Assembly (NCBI GenBank): GCA_004352715.1
Contig: SCFE01000065.1
Location: 447,864-511,863, forward strand
DNA from: Hofstenia miamia
Lineage: Eukaryota; Xenacoelomorpha; Acoela
Direction of reading: 5' to 3'
DNA length: 64,000 bases
The notes below the pieces were generated by a model. It had not been told where the DNA came from and made no database searches. It saw only the letters and a program-made list of their open reading frames with translations. Position numbers and translations under genes: made by a program. Numbering within the stretch: the first letter of the stretch is position 1; every line of letters starts with the position of its first letter. Positions 37,895-49,917 of this stretch are shown one piece after another.

Positions 37895-38087
37895 TACCCC
37901 GTTTACACGTGACATGAGACATGCATGTCTTTTGTTTTCAACGAGCGAATGTCACGTCTAAACACCCAAAACACGCGATATTCAACCACTCAAGTAGAGA
38001 ATGTCGCGTGTGTTGGGTGTTTAGACGTGACATTCGCTCATTAAAAACACAAGACATGCATGTCTCATGTCACGTGTAAACGGGGTA
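37895..38087. mobile_element. Near-perfect palindromic MITE (193 bp), TTA-flanked
   Basis: The left arm starts TACCCCGTTTACACGTGACA and is repeated as its reverse complement at the right end (...TGTCACGTGTAAACGGGGTA). Pairing continues through ATGCATGTCTT, GCGAATGTCACGTCTAAACA and ACACGCGA..TTC to a loop of about 15 nt near 37989-38003. The flanks are TTA at 37892-37894 and 38088-38090. A 3-bp TTA duplication fits the PIF/Harbinger superfamily; a TA duplication (Tc1/mariner) cannot be excluded because the termini also begin with TA. The arms are almost unmutated, so the insertion is young. Confidence 0.85.
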
Positions 38088-39180
38088 TTAGAAGTGGTAA
38101 AGAAATACATTATACCTCAGAGTAATCACACAGGATTAACAAATTTAATGTCATAGTTGAAATTAGAACTATTAGTTCAGCAAAAGTTTGTTGTTTTGCT
38201 AACATATATATGAAAAAATGTACATTGTTGAAATTTTACTACAAGTCTTTATATTTGATTTCTCCCGAGTCATAACTTTTTTGCAATGAAATAAAGTAAA
38301 TTAATGGCGAGGGATTTTTCTATTTGGAAGCAGCATATAAAAAATTATTCCCACGCTTTAATTACTTCCAATATTTAATTGCTACTAATGAAAATCAATT
38401 AACACGGTAGATAATCAATAAGAATTTTATGCGACGCTTACTAATTATGAGGAGAAATACAATTAAATAACAAAGTTTTAATGATGTTCTTCCGAAACTA
38501 TTCTAATGAACTACCGTTATAAATATTTGTGAAACTTAAATGGATTAACATCAATTTATTAATATCATTAATAGTATCAGTTTTTTAATAAAGCGATTGA
38601 ATAAATAATTTTATAAGGTGAATTTATACAAGAAAAATGTTTTTGTGGAAACCGTTTGATAAATCACCAATTATAATTCCAATGGCGTGTTAGTGTCTGC
38701 TCAAAGTAGTGATCTTCAGTTTTTCTATACCCAAGAGCCCATCTAAATCCATGCCAATATCATAATTTTGAAGAGTACCATATAATTTAGAATCCTTTAG
38801 AATTTTTATTCTATGAAATATGTCCTTGAAATACAGGGTGTAGAGGCAAGGGTTTCACTGACTTACAGATCTTGCGGACAGTTCACACTAAAACGTAATT
38901 TTTTGGAAGTAACTCGTGTACTGATTCTGTGTAATTTATCCGGAGACTATAAACATCTACAACCTCCATAGTAATTGGCAGTGGTGCTTCCAATTATTCT
39001 TAAGTTATTTTAGATATATTTATTAGTTCGTTAGTTATGAGAATTTTAAAATTCGTTGAAAAAGTTTTCATGGGTTTAATAGAGTTTAAGCTTAATTTGA
39101 CAGAATTTTTACACTTATCCTTGAGCAGAAATCCTTACTGTTACATTAATAAGCACGAATCTATTTTACTTAACTAGATA
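38088..39180. other. AT-rich non-coding DNA
   Basis: No gene or structured repeat recognised. Confidence 0.5.
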
Positions 39181-39208
39181 TAATAATAATAATAATAATA
39201 ATAATAAA
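39181..39208. repeat. (TAA)n tail of a LINE
   Basis: On the minus strand this (TTA)n follows AATAAATC and forms the 3' tail of the LINE at 39181-41045. Confidence 0.85.
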
Positions 39209-39966
39209 GATTTATTATCCATATATGGATACTAAACAGTAGTATATAAACAAAATTTACATTAATAATGAACATAAGACATTCGGCAGAAATGACATAA
39301 ACATATTGCATATTTCTTACAGTTGTTTTTAACGGAATAGTTAAAGTTATTTAAAAACTGTTGTTGGAAGAAGTATTTTAATGATCTTTTTAATTGTTTC
39401 AATGATCCATATCAATTGATGGAAGCATTTTGATGTATATAATTTGCAAGTATTGCAATTCTATTTAAATCAAAAGATCTGGTTGATTCTTATATCCTTT
39501 GATTTGAAAATAGTAAGATTTGAAGAACGAAGCCGGTAATTTGTTGGTAGATATTCAGATATTATTTTTGATAGTTCCAAATCATATTGGTCATTCAATA
39601 GCTTATTAAAATATATTAAATCAAGTAACTGAAAATAATAAGGTATCGGAAGCATGTTTAAGCGTATCAATTGTGATTTATAATCAAATCCTGGTAGTAT
39701 CCACTTAAAACATCTATGTTGAAAGGCTTCTAGCTTGTCAATTATGAAGGGGGATAATTCCATCAGAATTGAGCCATAACTTAGACATGATAATACCAAT
39801 GATTTGTATAGAGTTAACTTGATCTTAAAATGAGTTGAGTAAGGAATATTCCGTTTAATATTAGAAAAAAGATAACTGCAACTTTTTAATTTCTTCAAAT
39901 AATGAGTAGACCAAGAAAGGTTTGGTGTTATTATCAGGCCCAGATCTTTAACAAAGTCATTTGCTA

Positions 39967-40631
39967 NNNNNNNNNNNNNNNNNNNNNNNNNNNNNNNNNN
40001 NNNNNNNNNNNNNNNNNNNNNNNNNNNNNNNNNNNNNNNNNNNNNNNNNNNNNNNNNNNNNNNNNNNNNNNNNNNNNNNNNNNNNNNNNNNNNNNNNNNN
40101 NNNNNNNNNNNNNNNNNNNNNNNNNNNNNNNNNNNNNNNNNNNNNNNNNNNNNNNNNNNNNNNNNNNNNNNNNNNNNNNNNNNNNNNNNNNNNNNNNNNN
40201 NNNNNNNNNNNNNNNNNNNNNNNNNNNNNNNNNNNNNNNNNNNNNNNNNNNNNNNNNNNNNNNNNNNNNNNNNNNNNNNNNNNNNNNNNNNNNNNNNNNN
40301 NNNNNNNNNNNNNNNNNNNNNNNNNNNNNNNNNNNNNNNNNNNNNNNNNNNNNNNNNNNNNNNNNNNNNNNNNNNNNNNNNNNNNNNNNNNNNNNNNNNN
40401 NNNNNNNNNNNNNNNNNNNNNNNNNNNNNNNNNNNNNNNNNNNNNNNNNNNNNNNNNNNNNNNNNNNNNNNNNNNNNNNNNNNNNNNNNNNNNNNNNNNN
40501 NNNNNNNNNNNNNNNNNNNNNNNNNNNNNNNNNNNNNNNNNNNNNNNNNNNNNNNNNNNNNNNNNNNNNNNNNNNNNNNNNNNNNNNNNNNNNNNNNNNN
40601 NNNNNNNNNNNNNNNNNNNNNNNNNNNNNNN
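39967..40631. other. Assembly gap (665 Ns)
   Basis: A run of Ns removes the reverse-transcriptase active-site region of the LINE. Frames on both strands through the Ns are artefacts. Confidence 0.99.
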
Positions 40632-41045
40632 ATGTCCGTAATTTTCCAAACATCTGGAAATATACCTGTTTTTAAACAATTATGAAATAGTAATAAGATA
40701 TGAGGTAATTCTGTTAAAAATCTCTTTAAGGAAGTCATTGAAATTTTATCACTCCCTATTCCATTTTTATTAGACATTTCACTTATAAGCTTTATGATTT
40801 CTGTTAACGATATATCAATATTATTTAAATTTCGAGGCTCATTTTCACACATAAAATAATCATCTGATTGAAAGACTGAGTTGAAGAATTAATTGAATGC
40901 AGATGCAATTTCTAAATTACTATCAAAAATTTTATTTTTCCAATGCATTGGATAAATTGAATTATGTCTTTCTAGACAATGTAAGAGTTTGTAGCAGGCA
41001 ACTGTAGAATTTTTATCTGAAAATTGTTCTATAAACGTTATTCTA

Positions 41046-42313
41046 TCTAATTATAGAGTTGTGAATTGAGATACTTTTTTGGCCTACGCGATGCTTAATG
41101 AAATTGAATCTATTTTAAGGAAAATTTTTAATGAGTAGCAGGAATATTTTACTAGTCGGGCTCATAATTTTTTCCGCTTTGCAAAATCCGGAATACTATC
41201 CCGATGCTTCTTTTTTGTCTTATATAAATTTGAATTTTTCGCGTTTTTTGTGTTTCTTAAACAATTGTAATGAATATAATATCGTAGTATTATTTTATAG
41301 AAGTTACAAGTATGTGTACACTGTACATCTCAAAACGGCAGTAAAAAAACACCTTTTCTAACCAGGATGGTATCCTGAATCTTGGCATTTGGGCTCACAT
41401 GTCTTAAAGCGTAATTAAAAATTATGACTTTTTTACAAAATAAAAAATGATGGCATGTGCAAGAAAACATCTAACTTTCGCTTGCTACAAGAAAAAGGAT
41501 TCAGAAATTTATTCATTTCATTCAGCATTTTAATGAAAATGAAATGGGGGAAGATAGAATGCTAGAAATTTATATATTTTTGTTTTGATGTCATTTTCAC
41601 TATTTAATGTAAGGCTCTATTTCATAGGTAAATATTCACCTCAATATCGATTGGTTTTTACGCTTTGTGATACTGAATGTTTTGTGATTCATTCCGAACA
41701 TTCAAACAATTTTTCGCTGAATATCCGCCAATATTTTTTACTACTGAATTTTGAAATTGTTGAAATTATCAGCTAAATTTCAATCCTATTTGAAAGTAGA
41801 GCACACACTACCTAACTTTTGAACTTAGTAATTTTAGGTTGCTGTTTCAAATTTTTCCTTTTGATTTACACCAGTTTAAAGGAAAATACATGATTTCTAT
41901 CAATATCGATTTCATTCAACCTATACTGCTGCACATTAATAAGATCTTGTTTTAAAGAAATTTCAAAAATCAGATGCTTCCCTATTTTCAGTTGATGTAA
42001 ACATATCTAGAAATGAGAAAAGAATCACTTTAATTATGAAATCTCACTGCACAATATCGCGCCTTTGCTTCAAATAACTAATGTTTTCCTGAAAAAAAGA
42101 GATTTTCCAACATTATTTAATTATCGCAATCAACAATTATCAGAAGTAAATTTTAAACTTTTAATATTTTGAATATCCTAGCAAAAATTCAGCTTCGGAA
42201 TTTGTCAATGATGATCTTTATTTCATTCTAACTAAGATGTCAAATGTGTCCATAAGTTCTAACTTTAAGGCTTCTTTGGTAGTTTTGTTACCAGTGCATT
42301 CAACCATCTGTGT
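41046..42313. other. AT-rich non-coding DNA
   Basis: No gene recognised. Two frames of 63-76 codons (41131-41361, 41585-41776) have AT-biased composition and no homology I can name. Confidence 0.45.
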
Positions 42314-43107
42314 GTGGCACCAGAAATTAGTCATGTAAGCCAGAAGAGGTCCTCAATCCAAATTGACGTAACAGGTTTCTCAAAATGTCATATTTTCCAA
42401 CGTTGTACTGAAAAATTCAATTTCAATGTGTATGATTCAATCTGCAACTTCTGGGGAGATAACGTCATAGTAAGTCTGTCAGCAAGCCGGAGATACCTGT
42501 ACAAAACATGAATAACAGACAATTTGAGTCTCTTTGCTAACAAAATATCAAAAGAAAACTTTGGCAAGCAGTAAATCGTTGTCAACTATTTCAAGATTGT
42601 GTTACTTCTACTAGTGCAGAAATAATCCTTCATATTTTGTACAAATGCTTTAATACATTGTGAATGTATACATGCCAGCATGGTTCTGCATCAGGGCAAA
42701 CCGCCAGGCAACTTGTGGTCCACTAAATATTTACTTCTTTTTTTCAGAAAGCCAGAAAAATAAAATTTTCCGTACTATTATTCAACAATATATTCTGAAC
42801 AATGCCAATTTTGCCGATCCTGAAGATATTATTTTATTTATGTTTTTCTCAGAAAATCCAACAGATAACAACAATCATGCTGTTAAAACCATTCTATTCT
42901 AACGAATGTATTGGTATTTGTGAGTTCAACATTCCAAAATTGAACTTTGCCGCAGAATGTTTGAAAAATATGATATTTTGAAAACAGCCTGTCCCATAGT
43001 CTTTTAGGGTTTCATGCTTGGTGTCTTCTACGTTGGCTGATTTCTTGTGCCATACACAGTTGGTTGAACGCGCTGGAAAGAAAACTACCACAGCAGTCTT
43101 ATAGAAA
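42314..43107 (+). pseudogene. Decayed gene of an uncharacterised transposon-like protein family
   Basis: Scattered plus-strand peptides occur in consistent order: IQIDVTGFSKCHIFQRC and WGDNVIVSLSASRRY (42314-42511), MPAWFCIRANRQATCGPLNI with FADPEDIILFMFFSENPTDN (42660-42902), IPKLNFAAE (near 42935) and FLCHTQLVERAGKKTT (43042-43095). From memory, MPAWF.IK..R...GP.NI, VPKL.F and PCH.Q.VER..K occur in that order in an uncharacterised protein family that is multicopy in arthropods and cnidarians, presumably because it is carried by a mobile element. Here the pieces are split by stops and frame changes, so the gene is dead. I cannot name the family with certainty. Confidence 0.5.
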
Positions 43108-45344
43108 CAACTTATGGACACAGTTGACAACTTAGTTAGGTTGAAACAAGATCATCGTGGACAAGTTCCTACGCTTTCTTCCAAAAATATTCAAAATATT
43201 AGAAGTTTATAAATAAATTCTGATAATTGTTAATTACGATAATTAAATAATATGTGAAAAGCTTGTTTTCTTCAGCAGAACAAAATGTATTGAAACAATG
43301 GCGCCATATCGTGCATTGAGATATTGTATTGGAAATACGTCTTTTCTAGTTTCTATATACGTTTACATCGGCTGAAAATAAGGCCACATCTGTTTTTTTT
43401 ACATTTTTTTCTAAAACGAGCGACTTTATTGTTAAACAAACTCTTGCAATACCAAATTTGAAAAAATTTTAATATCAGTTTTTGATTTGCCATGGCAATA
43501 TTCTTTCCTCCAAACCAATTATCGAACAAAATATTCGCAATGCTACCCCAAGACCCCAAGTCCTTCAAAGTCATTCCTTATTGCTTATATTGCAAGAGTA
43601 AAAAAATTATATTAAATGTGTACATCAAAGTTTTCAAAATCTTTTTAATTAACTTATCAGTTACAATGTAATTTTAGATGTTTGGAAAAATTTAAACTCA
43701 TGAATGTCCTAAATGTGTTCAAAAGAATATGATTCTGATATCCTAAGGAATTTATTCAGACAAGATTTCGATGAAACATCAATATATTGCAATTGTATAT
43801 ATATANNNNNNNNNNNNNNNNNNNNNNNNNNNNNNNNNNNNNNNNNNNNNNNNNNNNNNNNNNNNNNNNNNNNNNNNNNNNNNNNNNNNNNNNNNNNNNN
43901 NNNNNNNNNNNNNNNNNNNNNNNNNNNNNNNNNNNNNNNNNNNNNNNNNNNNNNNNNNNNNNNNNNNNNNNNNNNNNNNNNNNNNNNNNNNNNATATATA
44001 TATTTTTTAGTAGATGATAGTATAGTAAATTAGTAATTATAGCAAAATATGAGAGAATTAAAAACGTTTTTTTTTTATTTTTGAACAAATCAATAGTAAA
44101 TTATTTTCTTACTGTCATTGAAAGGGAAATACAAATTTCCTTATTGGAAGTCAAATCAGTTACGATAATGGGAGATTGAAATATTAATTATTTTACTAGA
44201 ATAAAGGGATAAATTTAAACGCGTATGAATTAATTTTGTAATAGTAACAAATACGATAATATTAGGACTAGTAGTGTACAATGCCCTAATATATTTTTAA
44301 TAGTTTCAAGGCAATATGTTACTTTCTAATAAAATGCTTAAGCGGTGGTAGCAGTATAAATATTCATTTTCGTAGAATACACAATATTTACAAATTTGCT
44401 TCCACATAATGGATATCTCCAAAATATTTACAAGTTGAAATATAAAGCACAAAAATTTGCAATATATACAATAAGATCAATAACAAACTAACAATTATTA
44501 AACCAGAACAATAATTATATTTTGACCAAAACAATTAATTTTGAATAAATGCTAGATTTTTGTACAAAAGAATATATCTCTCCATTACTTAATGTGGGTC
44601 ACTTTCCCCCAAAAATGGGGATGCTTAGAAATCGGTTCGTAATTCTCTGTTGAGATCTTGACACCTTAAAGAAACAGAATGCATTGTGTAATCTTAGATG
44701 TTCTAACTTAGGTGCCCACATAAAATATTCGTTTAAATGCATATAAGTGTGTATATAATAATACTTTTTGTGGCAGTGATTATGATGATTAAATGCGAAT
44801 TGGGGATTTAATAACAATTAATGCGAACTGGATGAGGATTTAATACGGATGCCTACTGGATGAAGATATTAATTATTGACCAATGTCAATGTTTGTCCTC
44901 TACTTCATGTCTAATACTAATTGACGATATGCTTCACTTGAATTATTAATTTTGTTGCAAAAAAATTACTTCTTAAATTACTTACTCACTGAGCTTCATA
45001 AAACAATAGTTGAATAAAATAACAGAAACATCTCCCTCTCCTTTAAAATGACATTTTGTATCACTTTTGTATACAAAAATATAATACGCAAAAATTTTCA
45101 TTTCTCGTGTTAGATAAACATTTAAAAAAATACTATTTGAATAAATGAATAAAGGTTTTTAGTAACCAATTTTTATTTAACCTTAAACAGGCTGGCGTCC
45201 TTTTTAAAGGACAAACTGGTTTTCAACATTTACAAAAAATTGTCTCCAAGCATATTACCAAATTTGAAAATCTTGGGGCATGGGTAGGTCTATTGGGGAA
45301 CATACTTTAATGCAATGTTGAAAAAATTTTATTAAAGCTTGTTG
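43108..45344. other. AT-rich non-coding DNA with gap
   Basis: No gene recognised. Ns at 43806-43993 (188 bases) are flanked by TATATA on both sides, so the gap is an unsequenced (TA)n microsatellite. CCTTTTTAAAGG (45198-45209) is a short palindrome. Confidence 0.5.
43806..43993. other. Assembly gap (188 Ns) in a (TA)n repeat
   Basis: The N run lies between TATATATA at 43797-43805 and ATATATATAT at 43994 onward. Confidence 0.95.
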
Positions 45345-46654
45345 CTGTGACAATTACACAACCGGATCCGGATATCCGGTATCTGGTACAATTAAACTTG
45401 TTTACAGGATCTTACCCGATAACATATACTGAGATAAAACTTGATTTAAAAATGGAATTTTTGAGCAAAAAGCCATATTTTTCCATGATATGGAAGTTGT
45501 CTTGCAACAAAACAAGTTTTTCTGACACATCAGAACGTAGTCTATTCAATATTTATTATTTATATTCACAAGATGTCGATATTAATTGGGAGATGAAGCT
45601 GTGCCTCATTAATAATTAATTCAACCGAAGTCATAAAAGTCATATTTATTTTCTGTTGGTTTTTTTTGCAGCCTGCTTAATATTATACGGTTTTCAGATC
45701 TGTGCGGGAGTTAAAGAAAAAGTTATTAAATCATAAAAAGTAAGATTTTTGTTTTTTGAAAAATACGGTAATATATATGGGTGAAATGACATAAAAGTCC
45801 TATTTTGGCACAGTTTCATTAAATTAAGAAAAAAACTTAAAAATTAATGCTGGATTGTGACTGCATTAATCATTTGAACTGAAATATATACATGTATATT
45901 CATTCAATTTCAAGTAATGTACTTCCTTGCAAATACCCCGAGAAGTTTAATTGCTAAATAATTGTTGACCCGCCCCGACCCACTGGTCGACGCGTTTTTA
46001 GGACTGACCATGTATGGCGCACGTGTTGCAGAACCGTGCCATGCGTGTTCAGCCAAAGTATACGATGCTTAACAATCTAATTACTTCAATTAAGGCTGCT
46101 ATCATAAAATATCAAATTGTTCAATGTTTGACAAAGTTGAAGTTCCACCAAATGTTGTTATTACTCCCGCCCTTGATCTTGGAAATGATGCCTGTAAAAT
46201 ATTCGCCTATATCAAGTCACGATTAGAAATGCCAAGTTACGAAAATGTCAAGCACATCTGGCTGCAGTTAATAGATATTCCTAGATGTTGAGAAACACTT
46301 GGCCTATGATAGAAATCTTATAAATCTTATCCGCAATGATATATGGAAATTTATGTGCTGTTATTACAATTTTGTGATGAAGTTAAAAATTCACATATTA
46401 TTAAGTAGTTTTTGTATTTGTTTTATATTTTGTTCTCAGTAATACAGAAACGTTTTATATTGCTTAAATGGATTATTTTGAAAAATAGATGGTCATATTT
46501 TAGGGCATATTTAACAAATCACATGTTTTAATAAAACTAAGGTCATATTTTGTTTTTTAATGTCATACTTCTGATTGCTCTAATTAATAATTAAGCAATA
46601 TATTATCCGATATCCCGTAAATTATCGGGTATCCGGCATTCAAATTATACACTG
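45345..46654 (+). mobile_element. Possible decayed hAT-like element with CCGGATATCCGG-type ends
   Basis: The left end (CTGTGACAATTACACAACCG followed by GATCCGGATATCCGGTATC) and the right end read inward (CAGTGTATAATTTGAATGCC followed by GGATACCCGATAATTTACGGG) are similar and inverted. The middle (46010-46280) contains a decayed coding-like stretch with VEVPPNVVITPALDL and IFAYIKSRLEMPSYENV in the same frame. hAT elements of the BED-finger type often have such ends. No target duplication could be found, so this is tentative. Confidence 0.35.
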
Positions 46655-47174
46655 TGGTAATGTTGCCATCATTTTGTGGAAAAAGAAACCCAATAAACAA
46701 TTTTATTAATTTTGTAAGGAAATCTTTGATTATATATCTGAATGTCAGAACTACTATACTATGAGTTACTAAATAGCTCTTTTTATATATTTGTATTCGT
46801 TTATAACAATTGATTTAAATAGGTTCAGTTGGGATAAAATTAACTGGTTGATTTATTTAGTTTGATGAATAAAAACATTAAAAACTTAACAGTGGTGTAT
46901 ATCTAAATAGACTTATCCAAATGAATACAAGTATATTATAATCAAACATCGATTAACCGCCGCCATTGGGTATCAACATATTTTCTGTGGAAGGTAAGGA
47001 TGATGCAAATTGATGATATCTTGCCTGTTTGAAATGGCAAAAAATACAACTAATCGAGGAATCACTGTATCTAAAGATATTATATATTTTGAACATAAAG
47101 AGATTGTAATTCTATGGTAGGATAACATTGGGGTAAAATGGAAATGTATATACATGAATTTTTTAGGATTTCAG

Positions 47175-47246
<72 letters not shown>

Positions 47247-47499
47247 CTCTATATTTCGGTAATAGAATTGCACAAACAGAATTTGATGAAATAATTTTTA
47301 CTAAGAAGGACAGGACTATAGATCTTGTTTGCTTGGAAGTTTTGCCAGAGTAAGGTAAATGCACATATCAAGTTGCATTCAGAGGTTGGGTTTGTTATTG
47401 AGTAGAAGTCATAGCACTGAAACTTGATGAAAATCCTCACTTAACAATTGAACTATAACAGCAACTGAAATAAATGTATTTTCTATATTTGAATCCCCA
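46655..47499. other. Non-coding DNA with (TC)n-(TA)n microsatellite
   Basis: A (TC)n tract at 47181-47205 passes directly into (TA)n to about 47242. Overlapping frames of 71-94 codons are products of these repeats. Nothing else is seen. Confidence 0.6.
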
Positions 47500-47960
47500 C
47501 ATTTGCTTCAGTGGTAGAGGTTGTAATTAGCTGTCTGATTAGTTGTGTGGAAGACTAATGTGACGCAATGAAAGCACAACTAGCAAGACTTCTACGAGTG
47601 CCCGTGTTATGAGTGGTTCTCATAGTGCAATTTTGTCAGGGATAACCTTTCTTCTGGCTTTTGGAATAAGCCATACGTCAGCGCTTGCTGAGCCTAGATG
47701 ATGCAGTTTTGCTATGTTACAGTAGTCTAGGTAACAGTAGGCGCTCTCATAAAGGTACCAATCTTAGTTGTTGGCCAAAGGGGTGGGAGTCTCCACTTTC
47801 TCAAAGCAGAAGGTCGGCCATATGCTTCACTCTGCTGAACAGATTCGACACAGATAAACACTGTGTGTGCCAGAGGTTGCCAAGAGAATTAGTGATCAAG
47901 CTTTTATGAGTTAAGGTTTGGGCCTGGATCATGGTTTACCCTCTGTTCTGCTACTGCAAC
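47500..47960 (+). repeat. GC-richer repeat, SINE-like head
   Basis: The block starts with TTGCTTCAGTGGTAGAGG, close to a pol III A box as found at the head of tRNA-derived SINEs (TAGCTCAGTGGTAGAG). It continues as about 400 bp of sequence clearly richer in GC than the flanks. I see no good B box (GGTTCTCATAG near 47616 is poor) and no target duplication, so the SINE label is a guess. The 74-codon frame at 47685-47909 lies within it and is probably not a gene. Confidence 0.3.
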
Positions 47961-48046
47961 CCCAATTTTTAAAATCATTTCATATATTACCGAGAATAGA
48001 CTTAAAAAGTTATGTATAAATACTTATTTATTACTTCCGAATGAGC

Positions 48047-48543
48047 CAGTGTATTGACGTATATATAAGAAATATACAAAATATATACGAATATACGATA
48101 ATTTCGGCAATTAATAGTAATATACGAGACCAGACCAAGAATGTCGTATATATATGACACTCTGTAAGATGTGAATGTGATTACATATTTCCGAGATGAG
48201 ATAATCGGCGTGTGCGTGTCCGAAGCGTGTCGCAATGCTGACATGTTTAAGGATTTGGTCATAACGATTTGTAATTGATATCAACCAATGAGAGATCGTA
48301 TTTGTCCATCAGCGCCATGCCACGGACACGCACACGCTAAATTGCATGTGGCACAGACCACATCTCTGGTTTTTGCTGGTGGCAACTTAACTGTCATGCC
48401 GACTGTTTTTAAAAATCAAGATGTGGTAACTACGTCCATCCAAATATACGAAAGTGATATACAACTTCGGTAAATATAAGAATCGTAATATACGAAAAAA
48501 AATTACTGAAATATACGAATATACGATGTACGTCAATTCACTG
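48047..48543. mobile_element. Non-autonomous hAT element (497 bp) with target duplication
   Basis: The ends are CAGTGTATTGACGTA on the left and CAGTGAATTGACGTA read inward from the right. They are flanked by GAATGAGC (48039-48046) and CAATGAGC (48544-48551), an 8-bp duplication with one mismatch, which is the hAT hallmark. The subterminal regions are filled with TATACGA words in both orientations. A perfect 15-bp internal inverted repeat (GCGTGTGCGTGTCCG near 48209, CGGACACGCACACGC near 48324) lies in the centre. No transposase. Confidence 0.8.
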
Positions 48544-48551
48544 CAATGAGC

Positions 48552-49741
48552 ATAAAGAAATTTATTTATCCTGAGTAAAATTCTGCACAAAATAGAATGT
48601 GAAAATTGCATCTTCAATGCTGCATACGAGAAGCAGTCAAAATGCGCATTAACACACCACCACTTATATGCAAATAGCTATAGCTCCATTAACCCATTGG
48701 CAGTATTAACCAACTATGGTAATTTTTATGGTTTAAAAATTATCGAATAAATTTCACTTGCACATTCAAATAAAATGAATTTGAAAAAATGCATATCTTC
48801 TGCTCCTCTTTTATGGCTATTATAAACTATTTATATTATCATCGATAGTGAGTAAATACTTTTTAGCTTATTTTGATGGAAGTGTAGGGCATGTGCAATC
48901 CAGTGGAATGAAATACTTCATTTCAAATTGTTAGTTACGAACGACATTTTCAATTTATTAGAATGTTACCAAATTGTCATACTCATGCTGGGAAAAACAA
49001 TTGAAAATGGATGCTGAATCAATTAATTCTTTTAAAGTATTAATATTTACAAGCAGTTTTTCCAAAAATAATAGAATAATATTTTTAAATGATTTTAGAA
49101 AGAAAGGTATCAGAAATTCAGCCTAATTTATCAGAAGATGTTTAATTGGTCAAGTTTATGGAAGCAATGTAAATTTCATTCATGTAAGTTTACAAGCATC
49201 CTAAATAATTTACTTTAAAAAATTTTCTTTGTTGGTAGCTTTGGTTAATAACTTTCTTATGGAATTGACTTTTTTCGTCTGATACATCTAATGCTTACTT
49301 TTTATTGTCAAATTCCGATATACTGCCTTATTTGCGCCAAGCAGAGCTTTAAGTCGCCCGCTTTTCCAAGAATGGACCGTTTACTCGTTAGCCCTTTTTA
49401 GTCCAGGGTCCTTCTCTGATGACACTTTTATAATGAATATTGAAACTTTTCAATATGTCCGATATTTTCAACATTCTGTGTTATAAATAAAAAAATTTAA
49501 TTTCATGTGTTCCCTATTGAACAAAAACGTAACCCTAAAATATGTACTAGTGCAATTTCCTGTCAAATACTTAGTTTCGTAAAAAAAGTTCAACTACTGA
49601 TGGCTTATTATGTGCTACGCAAAAATGGAAATCATCTCTAGACGGATTCGTAGCTATTTTTTACTTAGATCACAGCATACTAATATACAATGATTCCATA
49701 TGTGATCTTCTTGCAATAGTGGAAATTTGATAAATAGTTAT
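48552..49741. other. AT-rich non-coding DNA
   Basis: No gene supported. Around 49330-49490 the plus strand is open for 51 codons (FAPSRALSRPLFQEWTVYSL...) with GC-richer codons, but there is no recognisable family. Confidence 0.4.
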
Positions 49742-49879
49742 GTGAAGCATAAATATTAGTCAAACTAAACCCTTTTAACAATTGGGTTCTTCAAGGAGCA
49801 ATTTTAGGTCCCCTTCTTTTCCTTTTACATGTTAATGAATTGCATACAATAGCTGTTGAAATGTAATTCAACATACCGA

Positions 49880-49917
<38 letters not shown>

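Larger units (their letters stand above)
39181..41045 (-). mobile_element. LINE retrotransposon (CR1/L2-like), 5'-truncated and gapped
   Basis: Minus strand. From about 41030 the frame reads FSDKNSTVACYKLL and HWKNKIFDSNLEIASAFN, one stop, then FFNSVFQSDDYF and SNKNGIGSDKISMTSLKRFL, VWKITD: the linker and fingers of a LINE reverse transcriptase. The palm including the active site falls in the 665-base gap (40631-39967). After the gap DLGLIITPNLSWSTHYLKKL, LYKSLVLSCLSYGSIL and HRCFKWILPGFDYKSQLIRL are the RT thumb and C-terminal domain. The ORF ends at 39470. The 3'UTR is short, with AATAAA at 39216-39211 and a (TTA)n tail. Apart from one stop it is fairly well preserved. The motif set fits CR1/L2-group elements; the exact clade is not determined. 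Confidence 0.85.

Noticed and set aside
39902-40679. Long frames of 226-257 codons on both strands
   Set aside because: They consist almost wholly of undetermined residues from the 665-base gap.
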